From the NCBI GenBank assembly GCA_002633005.1, contig NMRA01000207.1, positions 201,484 to 265,483 of the forward strand: 64,000 nucleotides of DNA, read 5' to 3'. The DNA comes from Phoronis australis (lineage: Eukaryota > Phoronida > Phoronidae). Positions within the stretch are counted from its first letter, which is position 1. Each line of letters begins with the position of its first letter. The notes beneath the pieces are model-generated. The model made no database searches. It worked only from the letters and a program-made list of their open reading frames with translations, and was not told the DNA's origin. A program made the position numbers and the translations under genes. Below, one piece after another: positions 22,493 through 37,500 of the stretch.

Positions 22493-22650
22493 AGGCTTTC
22501 ATTGGTCGATAACACTGTGCTCAGCGAAGCCGCACGTTATTCACATTTCATCATCACGAGTCAGTCGCAAATTTCCCATTTAACCTTTGGACGAGTGGAG
22601 TGACGGCATCTACCTGTCTGCGACAACTTTATTGTTACCCTTCTAGCAAC

Positions 22651-22836
22651 ATGAAGAACTTAGTACTGTGCTGTGCTACCTTGTTTGTTTGCGTTTATTC
22701 TCAACATGTCCATATGGACGGGTTCGAACTGTTCGTGAAAGAACTCAACCGTTCCTCTGAACTTCTCGTCTCCGACCTTTTTAACATTTCACACCGCGTG
22801 TTTGATAATTTGGGATGTGAAGGGGCGTGTCCTAAG
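22651..22836 (+). CDS. ZIP exon 1: signal peptide and first ectodomain helices
   Basis: Begins at the ATG at 22651 rather than the upstream in-frame GTG at 22600. [18 protein letters not shown] is a signal peptide. It ends CEGACPK before the donor GTAAGT, phase 0. CEGAC supplies the Cys expected at the end of the first helical region of ZIP4-type ectodomains. Confidence 0.88.
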
Positions 22837-25490
22837 GTAAGTTTCAATATAGCCAGTCTAATTTGTAGTGTGGACTCGTAGCCGGATTCCATACATGTGA
22901 TTTCAAGCAATGCGTTTTTATGTGCAACGTCTTTCCGTAGATTTAGTTGTGCTATACCCGGTAGCTCGCATTTCCGTGGTAAATGCAGTGGTAATGGTAG
23001 AAAAGATGACATGTATGGGATGCCAATCTCCTTTGGCTCGCTGTTTGTAGCAACGAAGGAGCTATTAGTCATTGCAATGAATCAAATATTTCCACCTTGA
23101 TACCAGCTCGGCGTTACTTGACAATAAGTGGCCTACCTAGGTCAGTGCTGGCGTAAATCCAATCGGTCATACTTTACATTAACTGAGGCGTGTTGTCACT
23201 GACGTGCTGTACCGAGAAGTATTTAAAAGGAGGCAAACGCGAAATTGAAACGATTTTCGACTGGGGGAGGGCTTTCGTGCAATGGCCAAGGGATCGTAGC
23301 ACCGCTGAGCCCCCGTAGTTACACGCAATACATTCAAGTAGCTTTTCTATCCTTCTCCCTTGCAATATAGATGTCAGGCAGGATGAGAAATTACCTCTCA
23401 TCTCTTATTTGTCATTTATCTGAAGGACATTGATAGCTTTCCCACTGAACCTTTACTCCCACTGCGCAATACGCTTTACCGAACGCAATCGGCTTAATTG
23501 CAGTGAGAACGGCCATTTACTGCCGGAGACAAATTTAATCCAAACAATTACAGAGGTGTCTCCGTTATAGATAGTATTAATAAAATTTTTACAACTATTC
23601 TTTATTCTCGTATAATTGAATGGTAGAATAACACGAAATGTATCCCTGAAGAACAAGCAGGCTTTAAGACTGGGTACTCTACAGTCGATAACATTTTTAA
23701 CCTACAGTGTATCATCTAGAAACATGTCACTAGACGGAAGGGGAAAGTATATTGTGCATTCTTTGGTTTAGTAAGGCATTTGATAGTGTAGATATTTCCC
23801 CGTTTATTTTATGGCCTTTTAACCAAAGGTTTGCATGGAAAAATGTTTAATATTTTGCGCAGTATGTACGACTCTATACAATCGTGTGTTGTGGTACAGT
23901 CCCAGACCACATCCTATTTCAACTGTACAGTTGGTGTCCGGTAAGGATGTGTTTTAAGTCCCTGGCTGTTCTCGGTGTTTGTTACCACACTAGTGTCTGT
24001 CTGATATTAGAGAAAATGTAGACAAGGGTATAATACGTGTCTCTCCGGGCTGTGATATAGGTTCGCTGATGATTTAGTGCTGGTGTCGAATACTGTTGCT
24101 GGGCTACAGATGAAGCTCAATGCCCTCGAAAAGTTTTGTCGAGATTGGAACTTGCAATTTAATTTGGAGAAAACGAGTGTTGTGGTATTTAAGCGAGGAG
24201 GCATATCTTCAATTAATGAAAGGTGGGTTTTGTGAGACAAGAAAGTAGATACCAAGTTGTACTACAAGTACCTAGGAGTCACATTCTCCAGAAGACTTAA
24301 ATGGATAGAGCATTGTAGAGTACTTGCAAGACAAGCTCGAAAAGCAATGAGCGTTATTAAAGCCACTCTGTCAAAATTTAACTGTATTTCCCATGGAGTG
24401 CATTTTAAACTCTTTGACTCTATGATAATGCCCATATTAACACGTGGTGCGGAAGTATGGGGAACATCAATGTGTGAATCTATTGAAAAAGTTCATAATG
24501 ATTTCTGTAAATATGTTCTGAAATTGAGTACTAAAATGCCAAATGCTATGGCTCATGGTGAATGTGGGAGACAATTGCTAATTACAAAATATATGTGTAA
24601 ATCAATTATCTATTGGACGAAATTACTTGATATGGAAGAACATAGGTACCCACTGAAGTGTTATGGTATGGTTAGGGAACAAGGTGAAAATGGTAATTGT
24701 AACTGGGCACACCGTGTCAAAGAAATTTTGTAAAGGTACAGTGTGATTATTTGGCCCAGGCAATAGTGCTGAATTTATTATGGTATTCAAACAGAGATTA
24801 CTGGATTGAGGCGAACAGGAATGGTAACTGGAAATAGGTAGCTCAAATGAATATGGATTTTATAGTCTTATTAAACGTGATCTTCTTAGCGAGCAATATG
24901 TGAATTGTTTAAGCTCTTATTCGAGAATACTTACGCAATGTCGATGTTCAGGTCACTCCCTTCGTATAGAGAAAGGGAGATATATGGGTATTCCTTACAT
25001 GTAATATAGAGAAAGGGAGATATATGGGTATTCCTTACATGTAATATAGAGAAAGGGAGACATATGGGTATTCCTTACATGTAATATAGAGAAAGGGAGA
25101 CATATGGGTATTCCTTACATGTAATATAGAGAAAGGGAGACATATGGGTATTCCTTACATGTAATATAGAGAAAGGGAGACATATGGATATTCCTAGAAG
25201 TGTGAGAATATGCGGCATATGCTGTTTGGGTGAAATTGAAGATGAGCCACATTTCATGTGTCGATGCCCTGTTCTTGGAGACCTTAGAAGAAATCTTCTA
25301 CCAGAGCTGGTGAATGTTAACTATTCTCTTGTTAGGTTATTCCAACAGAAAAATCATGACAGTATTCAGCGCCTTGCATTGTATATTCCGAAGGCTATTG
25401 CTTCAAGAGAAGAACTGCTCTCCGTGTAAATACTCTGAATATACGTTTGAATTTATGTATTTATAGCCAAAGCCTACGATGTACAATAAA

Positions 25491-25526
<36 letters not shown>

Positions 25527-28500
25527 CATCATCATTATTTACTGCCGGACTAAAGTAACCGCGATATCAATTTACTCCTCATTGAAGCGTCTGCTTTGAG
25601 ACTTATTAAATTTTGTCTGCTTTTTCATCTGATGTGAAGCGCTGGCTCTGTGATGATGACGTTGTTGTTGAAGCCTTTGTTCGTCTATTTACTGTATTGT
25701 TACATGTCATTTGTCATTGTCCGCTTCTCGATGACCTCGTATTGAGAGCAAATTTCTTCCCTGTGTTATACCAAGCTGGTACACAGACAATGAGCACTTG
25801 TATATATTCAGAAGCAAGCATCCCTATGTGGTTAAACGGCTTCCTCTGTGTATTCTAAAGCAACGGAATTGAGAATCCAAATGATCTCGGACAAATTGTG
25901 TGTTGAATACATATAATTATGTGCTGGCTACGCCCATTATTTTCTAATAAATATAATTATTGTTAATATCATCATCATCGTCATCATCATCATCATTACC
26001 ATCGTCATCATTATCACTACTGATTGTACACCGACGATAGGACATAGCAAGCAGTGTATCTCTACAACACTTGCTGAAACATTTTTGTAAATATGAGAGA
26101 CCTGGCAAAGTTTAAGGGTAAAATCCCCAACTTCAAGTTTGATGGCACAACAGTATATGTCGTCTATATAATTACGATTACCTCGAGGTTACTTTCATTC
26201 TAGAATGCTTTACTTTTGCAAGAAAAATAAGACTTCCGTTATTTTCACGAAAAAAGTCTGAACTCGCATAAAACGATAACGACATAATGATATAGAAAAC
26301 TGCAACAGAGTTTTTGAGATTTCATCTTGAATTTTTATTCTAAACATAATTTGGTCATGTTATTGATACTGTTCTGTTTTGGTAAGGTGGTCGTTTAAGA
26401 ATGAATTGAAACATCGCTGTTTCGTGGCGTTTTATCACATATTTAAGCCGTGGCTCGAAATGTTATTCTTGATTGACGAGTGGCTCACGGCCGCTTAACC
26501 CCGATTCTTGTCTTGGGCCTACTTCTTTACCGAGCATGTTTGGCGCAACGACAAGTGAGCATCTTTCTTTTTTGCAAAAGTTTAACAAAAAGACATGGCC
26601 ACGTGACCCAAGTAATGGCAGATTGCCAAAATTCAAAAATCAAACTCTACAGGCTTTCCAGTTGCAGCTCGCAGTAGGGGGTTCTCACACTGGTTTTGTA
26701 CTCCCTCAAGAGGGATTCTGACAAAACACTATTAGGCACCCTATAAGTAAGTGAATTTCTTAAAAATACTCCTCCAAATATGAAAATCATTCTCTAAACG
26801 CGAAACGCCTGGTACATGCTAAGGTTAAAAAAGTGACCTTTTCTCGTGAAATTTTTGTTGAAAGATAGGTTCCCAAGTTTTTAGTGGCCACCTTACAGAG
26901 AGAGGGGGCCACAGAGGGTACAAAAGTTAGTTGAAGTCGAACTAGTTTGTGCACCGTCTTGATCTTTATTTTCCTACTTGCAGGCCTGTCTGAAGTTGTC
27001 GCGGCACAGTGCTGCAATACCATACTCTCTAACGATGTGTTCTTCGTCATATTTCAATGAAACTGTTTAGTGGTCTGAGATTGTATAAAATGGGTTTTTA
27101 ACAAAAGATGACTGATTTTAGGACTTTTTTCAATTAAAGTAAATTATAAGTAAGAAAACATTGCAAAAGAAGACGTTATTTCTCGTGTACGTGTACGGAA
27201 GGCTAAGATGCAAATCATGCGTAACCAGTAAAATATATATAGTATTTATAAAGTATAGTAAAAACTGGTGCGAGTTAGACAAACATGCGTAACAGTTGCA
27301 GTTTTCATTATTAGTTCGGGCCAGAAGGAGTCTACCCTTGATCGAGTTTTTAACCTACTTGAATTAACCGGCATTAAAACCGTGCTTTTTGACAAGAATC
27401 AAGTTTGGATTTAGGCTGCTTACCGTTATGGAGTTGGTCTCATATCGCTCTGCTACGGTATGGAGCGACTTATGCAGTTGAAAGGTCAATATTTAATAAA
27501 TCTAACCACAAACCAACCACATTGTACCGTTTTGAGATAAATAATTGTAACTTTAACCAAAGCGTAAGTTTTAAAACAAAATGAAAATCATTTTCTTCAA
27601 TTTGACGTTTTAGTCAAGTAAAAAATGTTCAGGTTCTCGAGTGAATCATCATCATCATAACTAGCCTTTGTGCGGCTAAACATACAGCTTTGCGCCGATT
27701 TATTCATTAAAAAACTGAACATTTAAAATCTTCACCCGGCGAATTAGTGCTATTAACTACATGTACACTCTTCCTTGAGTAAACTAAATTATTCAATCGG
27801 GCGCTCGAGAAAAATTGTCGTTCTGTCGTTATTCTGCTGCTAAAATTGAGATGCGTTCTTTTAGGTCGGCTAACATTGGCCGGTTCCTTTTCCCCGATTC
27901 TTCAGTCAACTATTTTTCTTTTCTACGAGGTTGTGTACATCTCACAACAATTTATCGAAACTGCATGGTTTCATATTGTTATAAATTTTAAGTATTTTAA
28001 TACCAGCAAACCGAATTTCAGAACAAATCTTGCTGCTGCGAAGTTGCCATCATCTTCCGAAAGATGTCGCAAAATTTTAGGAAATTGGGCGTGCACATGT
28101 CGTCACGAGCGCGACAGAATTTTGTTACAATAGTTCATTAGATTGTTTTACACTCAAGCGGCTGAAACCAGCAAGATGAGTACGTGTTGAATGACTCCTA
28201 AATTTTGCATGCGCCTGCGCCGGTCGCGAGCTCTACATGTTGATGTAATTTTCACGACGAGTTGACGAGCAGAACTACCCGGGTTGTCGGAAATTTCGGG
28301 CATGTCGGTACCGGCCGAAGTTCAATAACGTAGTGCTGCCAAGCAATAGTCTTTACACAGCTAGCTGACCGGTTACGTCATAACCCGCAGTACATGTTCA
28401 GTCCCCGGCGGTCCTGTTTTGTGGAGGGGCCGTCATGTTTTTAGGTGCGTCAGTCCTGGGTGAGTCAGTCCTATTTAGAGGGCCGGCGGTCATGTTGTTT

Positions 28501-31500
28501 CTCTCCCGTTATAACTATAATAACCAAATTCAAAATTTGTTTTTGACAGAAAATACTGGTCTAATGCCACTTGGAGTTATCAGTTTATTTGTATGCTAGC
28601 GACTGTAGCCAGTCACGTTTAACCTGCTTCAAGACTCGTCAATGTTACTTCGCTCTGAATTTCAATTCTACGTTTTCTGCAAATCACATTGATTTCCCAC
28701 ATCCCTAGGTGAGAAGGCTTGATAACGGGAACCACTGGGCATTGCCCAAATGTCTATATGCCAAGTCCGCCGTTCTAATGGGAATACGGTTTCATCAATT
28801 GCTGCAGATTATTCAGAAAACATCGTTGAAACATTATGAAACATTAGGTGAATATGACCTTTATCATTGCATGAACTGATAAAACGGCAGTTAAACGAAT
28901 GACGCCTAACGACAGCATTTCAAAACAAACTGACTGAACCAATCGTATCAGTTCGTCTTTGTAAAGTACGGTACAATGCACATTACAGTTCGAGTGGTGA
29001 ATAACAAAGCGTCTGCGCATGTTATTTCATTTCTTATTCTGTTTGTATTTTGATTACAACAGTAAGTAATACGAAGAGAGAAACAATTGCCACGGCGCGA
29101 GTTGTCAAGGCGGCAGTTGTTCTACTTCAGTCCATTTACTTGACCTTAGATCTCAAACTGAACCAGCATAAGCCATTGACACCAAGACTGTCCGCGCATG
29201 CTCACATAAACAATATCGAACGTTCAAACTACGTGGAGTGCCAGCGGATCACACTTATATATGCTACTGCCCAAGTGTAACAGAGATGTTAGAGCTTTCA
29301 GTAACGCTAGGACCTAGCTAAAATCTAGCCAAATCCACGTGTTCTCCTTTAAAATACACGACAATATCTCTCGAACTATTGCTTTTTAGCGAGGTCCTAG
29401 CAGTACTGAACACAAGGCAGTTCTCTTATGTCTTTGTTTCTGCACATGCACTTGACCCTGGAGCAGCTGATCGAGTGCAACTTGCTGTATCTCCCTCTCA
29501 AACCAGTGTCAAAAATGACCGCCTCAGTGTCAACTTTCTGCATGTCAGTCCTGGTTACACACATACTTGCGCCCGATTAGCTGCTCCGTGGCAAGTGCGC
29601 ACCGTGCAAATGAGGCTACAAACTAGACAGTTTATATAGAGACTGTTGTTGCAGATACATATCACCACACCTTCTCACAGGACACAGTGCAACCGATAAC
29701 TGTTGTCTTATTACACAACATTACACAAATTCTAAACAAGACTCGGGACAAAGCGCATTTTCCAATATAATAGTCATAATAGGTGTGAGCGGTAGTCCCA
29801 CTATAGCCTTGTTCTGGCCTCTAGCTAACGCGCAGTTGGTTTCGCGCAAATCGAAATTAAGTCAAATATCTGATTGTTTTGATATCTTTGTTTGGAAATT
29901 AACTAGCCTGAATACCGCAACTTCGCATTAAAGGAGGCTTTAGAGAATACATGAAAAAACGACGTTTTTTGTTATTTTGTAACCACTGTGTCAATAAGGA
30001 ATTATTGTAATTTTCCTTTTAAGCCTGATAAACAATATAAAATGATGACACGGGCAAAATGTGTATGATAAGGTTTGTATCCGTGCTGCGCATGTATTAC
30101 GAAATTGCACCAGCGCAGAATTTGTGGAGTGTCAGTTTATATACAGTAGGTGTTGTTGTGACTGGACAGCTACCAAATGAGAACTTAAAAGTAAATAACC
30201 TTTTTTGTGTAGAGGGGACTAACCTGTGTAGAGGGGACTAACATGTGACTTTGTTGGGAGGGCTAACCTTCGTCGTTGAGTAACTCAACGTTATTTTATG
30301 GATCCATAAGAGATCGGAGCCGTCTAGCCTATGCTAGAAACTAGCCAGTTTAGTGGTTTCCACGTGAAAGAGCGTGCACCTTTTCAGGAAAAAATCCGCA
30401 GTTTCTAGTTGGGCATGCAACGCGTGCTCAGAACTATGTAGAATAAAATAGGCTACCGTTACATTGCGATCTATACAGACTCCTGCACAACTGAAGAACT
30501 CTCTTGAAATAGCTAGTACGTAAATGGCGAAAACAACGCTTGATAATAAACCTGTGCCATCAGTACGTACTATTGCTGAATTGTTTGGGTTATCCCCCAA
30601 AATCCCGGCTCCGCAGGTCAGCCCATGCAAGAATGAAGTTAATGGATCTTATAATTTCCCATATTATAATGGTGAAAGGCTTTAATTGCAATAATGTAAT
30701 GACTTGGGTTTTTTTTCTTTGCATCGAGGGCTAACTAACTCCATGAATACTGGCCACGTGGTTAACTACGTGAACACATGGTTGATCTTGAAAATTGCCG
30801 GATTATTACTGACATCAAGAGCATTTTTAAGTGAGCGCCAAAACTGGGCGTACGTTGTTATCACAATAAAACGAATGCAGCAGTTGTGGATATTTTGGGA
30901 ATGACATGATTACAACCCTTTGACAACCTTTCCCAAAAATATTCATTACCAGAAATGACAATCTTTTTTTAGCACAAATAATACAAAATTTCAAGACGCA
31001 AAGAGCGACAGATATTGCTCCATTATCCCTTGCCAGAGAGGTGTCCCTGTGCATCTCATAGTCTTATTGAATTTAAAAATCAGAATAAATTTTCTCTCTA
31101 TAAAGGTCAAGTACCCGTTATCAAAAGCAGAGGGAACCAAACTAAACACAAAAGCCGATCTTTAGGCTCTAACTTATCTTATTTTCTTTACTGTGTCTTT
31201 CTTTAATGCATTTGTGCCCGAATTTGTTGGTCGCCACCATGTTTCGCCACTGGCGCCTGCAAACTAGTTGAGGGGCACATGCAAACTCCCGCTTTCTACG
31301 GCCCTGCTGAAGTACTGAAGTGTGAGGTAGTTTTGGTCAGTATTGTCTTGTGTTCTTCACCTTCCCTTTCCGAATGTTGAAGGTGAGTGACCAACAAGAA
31401 GTAACCCTTTGGTATGGAATTCCAAGTCTGTCAGTTGTTGGTGTGCATAGATTTTGACACATTGACACAGAAATCTAGACTTGGATGTCTCGCTAATTCG

Positions 31501-34500
31501 CTTTGTGGCCGTGTGTTGAGTGTCCATTGTCTAGGTTTTGTTAGAGTTATTATAGTTACAGTGCCCTGATTCAGTTAAACTTTTGACTTGATCAGACAGA
31601 GATTATGACGTTCTATATACAATATTCTATTTATTGATGTGGCGTATACTGAACCCCTCGCTAGAGCAGATCTCCCGACCCTTTAAATGTCTAAAAAGCG
31701 CGCGATCCTTCTGAAAGTGTACAAATCATATCACCACTTGTCACCACCTTTCTTGTAGGACCTCTTTGAGGAAAAAATGTCTCATTATAATCTTCGCAAT
31801 AAATCTGTGCTATGTGTGACGCAATGTCGGTGCGCAAAGGTTAAACTAATTGTTAGTGTACGGCGCAAAACTTTGGAACTCTCTTCCCAATGAGTCCAAG
31901 TTCATGGACTTTTTAAGAATTTTATTAAATCTTGGACAGAACCACCGTGCAGGTGCGGTCTATGCAGATTTTAAATCTGGTGTGTGTGTGTGTGCGTGCG
32001 TGTGTGTATGCGTGTATGCCATACTTTCATGATATTTCGTCAATGTGTGTTTTCTCATTTTGTCATGTGTTTGGGTTTATTGTTTTTTTTTTCATTATTT
32101 TATTATTTATACGTTTTTATGTAATTATCTACAGTCGGTGATATTAGCCTTTGGTTAATGTTTGTCTGTTTTGTCAAACTGACTATAAATAAAGAGATTT
32201 GATTTGATTTGATTTTATCCCAGATGCAGTGGCCCAAATCGGCCACTAAATTCGAAATCCAATAACCCGAATAAATGTCAGTGAACATGCTGACCCGATG
32301 ACAATAAATTCTGAGTTCATTCGACGTACCTCGGTACCTGGATATTTTTCAGGGCATCGTGTTTTCACGATTGTTTCAATCATTAACTGTATTCATACTA
32401 GTCGGTGGGCCAGATTTTGTAGGGCCTCTAGAAAATGGTTTTTGTGAGTACTTTAGGGGGGCAATTTTATTTTAGTGTTTTTTAATTCATTTATTAGAGT
32501 GTTTTCAAAATCTAAAAAGTTCCCACATATAAAGTTGCACATTTTTGAGAAATTTGAGTTTGAAGTTACCTAATAATCACCAAAGAGCTTAGTAAACTTA
32601 TATTTGTAAAAACAACAGTTTTGGTGACTTTTTTGTAAAACAAGTAATATGGTCCCATCAGTGGCATTGTATTGAACAATATTACACTCACATTACTTGT
32701 TTTACTATTGTAAATTAATTGTAAACAGTGAAATTTAAAAAATGTAAAGAGATACCTAGTGGCAAAAATGCAAACTAAGTCTGAATGTTACTAGGAAGTT
32801 ATTCTGGCATTGTCAGGCAACAAAAATAACACAAAACACTTGAGACTGGGCAAAATGTGGGCCTCAATGACTAAAACATTGACTAATGATGTAAAATACA
32901 GCTTTTTTGCATAATACACCAGAAATACGTTATAGCACAAATACAATATAGTTGAATGATCTCTGTGAATGTGCACAAAGACTGTATGAAAATAATAGAT
33001 TATTCTGACAGCGTTTATCAAACAGTATGAGACAAATACATGACAATGATCAAAGTATGTACTTTCTATGACTTAATCAACAAATAAAATTAACTTTTTA
33101 ATACAAAAAGGGAATAACGGGGTTGGAGGTCTATTTAGGGTTGACTTGTCAAAGAACTATCCAATGTTATGTTGTCAGTTGTCACAGCTGCACATTTCTG
33201 TACAGTTTGACCCAGCATTGCAGCACAAACTCAGTTTCCCAGCACACATGTTCTTTTTGCACTTGCAGCGTTCATCGTTTAGTACTGTCAATGGAGATGC
33301 AGTCATTGCCATACATATTAACTGCAAAGCTCCACCGCCAAGGAGCCGACTATGGTCGATTAGAGAGGGTACAGCACTGCGCACTGGTGATTAGCCCGCA
33401 GGCAATGAAGGGTCAAAAACTAAGTCCCTGTTTGGAGGCGGGCACCATTTGGGCAAACGTTTGATCCAAAATATGTTATAATGGGCTGTGTTAATTAGAG
33501 TCAGCAAGTGAATTATTGAACACTAGCCTCAATTCACTTTCGTATCTCTTAGACGGGCACATACTACAACAGTGGGTAGCTTCAACAGTCGTTTCTTAAG
33601 ATTGCCTGTCCAAATAACTTTATGCACACCAGCTTTGTGAAGAACACCTTCAAACTCTTGCTTTAGTTTTGAAAGGCAAATGACATCTCCTTGTGTTAGA
33701 AGCTTCGACCGCATCACTAACAGAAGAGTCCCACTCAGTCGTATTGCTCTTTTCACAATGGACCATCTCTCATTGCATCATGGTTGTATATGTAGACTAC
33801 TGTCTAACTGTATTGTGTCTGCACGACAGTAGTAGTAAGATTCCACTGCCTCTGCACGAATGTGCACCATGCTCACGCGTAAATGAAAGGGTCAGGTCGT
33901 ATTTAATACTGGCTGCAATCCGGTACAAGTCTAAATAATCAACCAATTCGGGTCGAGTTCATGAACTGCCTCGCGACGAGAAAAATCTAGCCAAATGCAT
34001 GTGCTGTTAATGAGAATGTGCGACGACATCTTGCGAGATCGTGCTTTTCTAGCGAGACACTAGCGTTATTGAACTCGATCCCGTTCTAGGAATTAATTCG
34101 TGCCACCTAGTGCGCTAACTAGTAAAATTCAAACGCTCAAGGCAACTGATAAACTGTGAAATCATTTTAGGAGGTGAGATTTGAATGTCGCGTGGAGATT
34201 CCCGTTCACGACACTAGAGTGTAATTTTTGATTTGATACATGATGACATTTGTAGGTCATTTCCGAGATAACGTACTTTAGACACTTTGTGTATGCATAA
34301 TATGAACGAACGTGAAAGTACAGTACCATAGTTATAGCCACACGTAGTGAGAAGTTTGCAACAACCCCGTAACTGCTCAAGAATACAAGCTACTACTGGG
34401 CATTATCTTACTTAGACCAGGGGTGCGTTCAGTAATGCTAGGACCTACTCTAGGACCTAGCTGAAATCTAATCAACGTCACGTGTTCTCACTTAAAATGC

Positions 34501-37500
34501 ACGACAATATCTCTCGTAATCTCGCGAAGTTTTGCTTTTTAGCGAGGTCCTAGCGTTACTGAACGGGAGGAAGGTCAGACATATACACATGTGGTATAAT
34601 TGATGTTCAACTGTGGTGCACTCTCGTGGCAATTTGGCTTTTCTTTGTGTATGCCTCTATATCTATCAAATGCCCGATGTATTTTCATGAATGATAAATT
34701 TTCTGTTAATGAGGCGACAGGTTCCGATTGCCGGATGGATTCATCGTATTCTGCGCCTCCCGGCAAATGATCGTGTTTTATTATTTCTGCATCTTTCTTG
34801 GCGTCAAACTCTATATCCGCCAAAGCGTTTGTCATCCTGGTTATAAATATATTTTATTTTGCCTGTACCACAATATTTACTAAGTTCCTTAAGGATATGT
34901 TTGTTCCAGTTTAGAGTAGTGTGACGTCGATTTTCGACCAAATACGACTATGGCGTCCCCTAGTGGCACTTTTCCTTTGGTAGTGGCTCTACCAAGCACG
35001 TTCCTTTGTTGTTGTTGTTGTTAACAGAAATTGGCAAATAAGACGGTAGCACTTGCATTGTTTCAGGCGAATTGGAACTATGCCTGAGCCCTCTCAATGT
35101 CCTTTTTATAACATGACACAAATAAACACCCCTGTACAAGCGTACTGTTTCCGGTGTAGTCGTGGGAGCATTTCAACGCTTTGCGCTGCTTATCTGCCCA
35201 AATCTGTGTACACGGTGAAAATGTCCTATAGTTGGAGATCAAAGCAATGATCGTTAGGCCGGAAACAATGCACAGCCTTCCGCCAGGGATGCTCACTGGT
35301 TCATCGAGAATTTTTTAGCGTCGAAAACTATCTACGGAGATTAACGCTATCTGCGCATATGCCAACGGCAGTAATTCAACCAATCATACGCCAGTTTGAA
35401 AGTCTTGCCAGTTAAACCCTCACTTAATGTGATATAGGCTACTAGCAGTAGCTTGGCTAATTTTTTTATTTTTGTGTCGTTTCAGTGCTTGCAAAATGTC
35501 TCCGTTGTCATTGGATCAAACGGCACGACAGTTAACGAAGATCAGTTCCTCGATTTCTCCATCGTCTTACTCCACTATGCAAGAAACGCAAAAGCAACTT
35601 GCACCGGTTCACCGAATCCGAGTGCAAATGTCTCTGTCTACGTGAACTATTTGATGACGGATCACGGAGTTTTATTAACCTCCTTCACCGAACACATGCT
35701 TGAGCACGTGTTTGACGACATGAACCGAACATACTCCCCGTCCAATCACGACCATGACCACGACCATGAACACGAAAACGAACACAGCGAGGAGACCAAG
35801 GTAAGTAATGACGTAACAACGGCCTCTAGCGGTCAGGCAGCTTTTGCTTAGGTGTGCAGATTTCCTGGGCATTCCACGTATAAGCACAGACGATTGCACA
35901 CCCGCTTTGCGTTCTCAGCTAAATGTGTCAAAAATACACCGCATATATTTGGGAACGCTCACTTGCAAGGTTAAATCCTATATTAGATTACTTCCACCAT
36001 TTGCACAGGAAATGAATCACACAACTTATCCAAATCAAAACTTCCTAAATTCGTCACTGCACATATAGGTTTCAATCGCCTATTGAACTGTTGGTTCTCA
36101 GTACTATATATTACATGGACCGCCATTTTGCATAGGCCTATTCTTGATGCTTGAGATGTGTAAACTGGCGTTTTCGGAGAACGTGATTATATGAATTAGC
36201 GGCACCTGATGAATCGTGACATGTTTGACCTGTATCCTCGTTCTGATTACGCGGGCCAGAAACTGGAGGTGTGGATTGGTCTATTTACGAATGACGGTTA
36301 TCGATGCGTGCGCACTTCGTAGCAAAGACGTGAGATACGCGTCCTCTCGTCCGGAATCTAAAATGCGTCACGCAGACAATTGTCTGCTCGTTAAGCTGCC
36401 ACTTGATTTTGGATAAATGCTATCTATGTACTCTCATCTATGAAAAGCTGAACTTCTGGCTGTTTGAAATTACCGTGCAAAAGGTAGAGGTTTTTGCAGA
36501 TCGTAATTTTGCTGGTGGTGCAGCATAGAGTGAGTCGACCTCTCTCGTTGTCCACAAAATGGCCAATTGTCCCTCTATAATGGCGTTGAGTTACGAATGT
36601 ACTCGGGAATTCATATGGCGATATTAGATTACCTGCCAATGTGCTTCGGCTCTTCTCCCGTGGCTTTTTCGCCTGCGTTGGCCAATTTCACCGAGCCCAG
36701 CAACGAAACAACAGATAAAGTCGTCGCTTGGATTAAGTCAATTTTGACCGGAAGCTTTTGTCAGTGTGGAATCGGTGAATAATTTGACAAAAACATAAAC
36801 TGACATATTTTGCTGTTGTTTGAATTGTTCTGGTCTAAGCCGATAACTTGAAGAAGTCAATCCTCCTCTAAAGTAAACCTAATATGCGGGTGGGGGGTTC
36901 TGCCGTAAAACCGGTTTTGTTCCTTTAAGGGCTGTCTGAGTATTAATACACATATGGCCCTTGGCGGGTATTTGGGCACCAACAACTAAGTGCCCGAGGA
37001 GCGTATATTTGATTGACTTTCGGTCGCAAAAACGTCATCTGCCGAACTTACAGTGTCGCCCCGGCCTATATTCGGAAATCTCCGATCAAGTTTGTTGTAC
37101 TATGTATTCATTTTGCGTGAGATTTGTGGCACTGTTTTTGTTACTCAATCTACCAGAAAGCTCTTGATGTAACGGCAAGGAAATGGGATTGATAGACGAA
37201 GAATGTAATTATACCTTTTGTGATGGAAACGAAGGAGGTATAAACTCACGTACTTCACGTGTCCAATTCTACCTCATTTGAAATTTTAGTTGTTATACAG
37301 AAATTAAAAATCGTTTGAAGCCTCGTCTGCGCTGTGCTGTTGCATATTTTATTTTTAAACTGCTCTCGGCATTCAGAAAAGATTTCGAGTGTATTCGAAT
37401 TACACACAGGCAGTGTTGAAATTTACGTGTAGGAGGAATTTTAAATATCTATTCTATTCTTTTCTTTTCTATGCAGTTTGTTATTCCATTGCAATGTATA

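Larger units (their letters stand above)
22837..35485. other. ZIP intron 1, about 12.6 kb, dense in repeats
   Basis: Holds a LINE (23465-25500), a second LINE 3' end (25560-25990), a LINE tail (31845-32220), MITE family C copies at 29297, 33955 and 34427, repeat family B copy 2 (30762-30960), repeat family D copy 1 (26225-26392), a CTCF-like repeat fragment (34920-35200) and a tandem duplication 'gtgtagaggggactaac' near 30209-30242. An 87-residue minus-strand frame at 34575-34835 is listed separately. No further ZIP exon was found in it. Confidence 0.6.

Noticed and set aside
22600-22650. Upstream in-frame GTG start for the zinc transporter
   Set aside because: The ATG at 22651 gives a clean signal peptide; GTG initiation is unlikely here.
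22250-22650. Metal-response elements in the zinc transporter promoter
   Set aside because: No TGCRCNC match found on either strand by eye; near misses differ at fixed positions.
24965-25196. CRISPR-like regular repeat
   Set aside because: The 40-bp units are contiguous with no unique spacers; it is a minisatellite in an animal genome.
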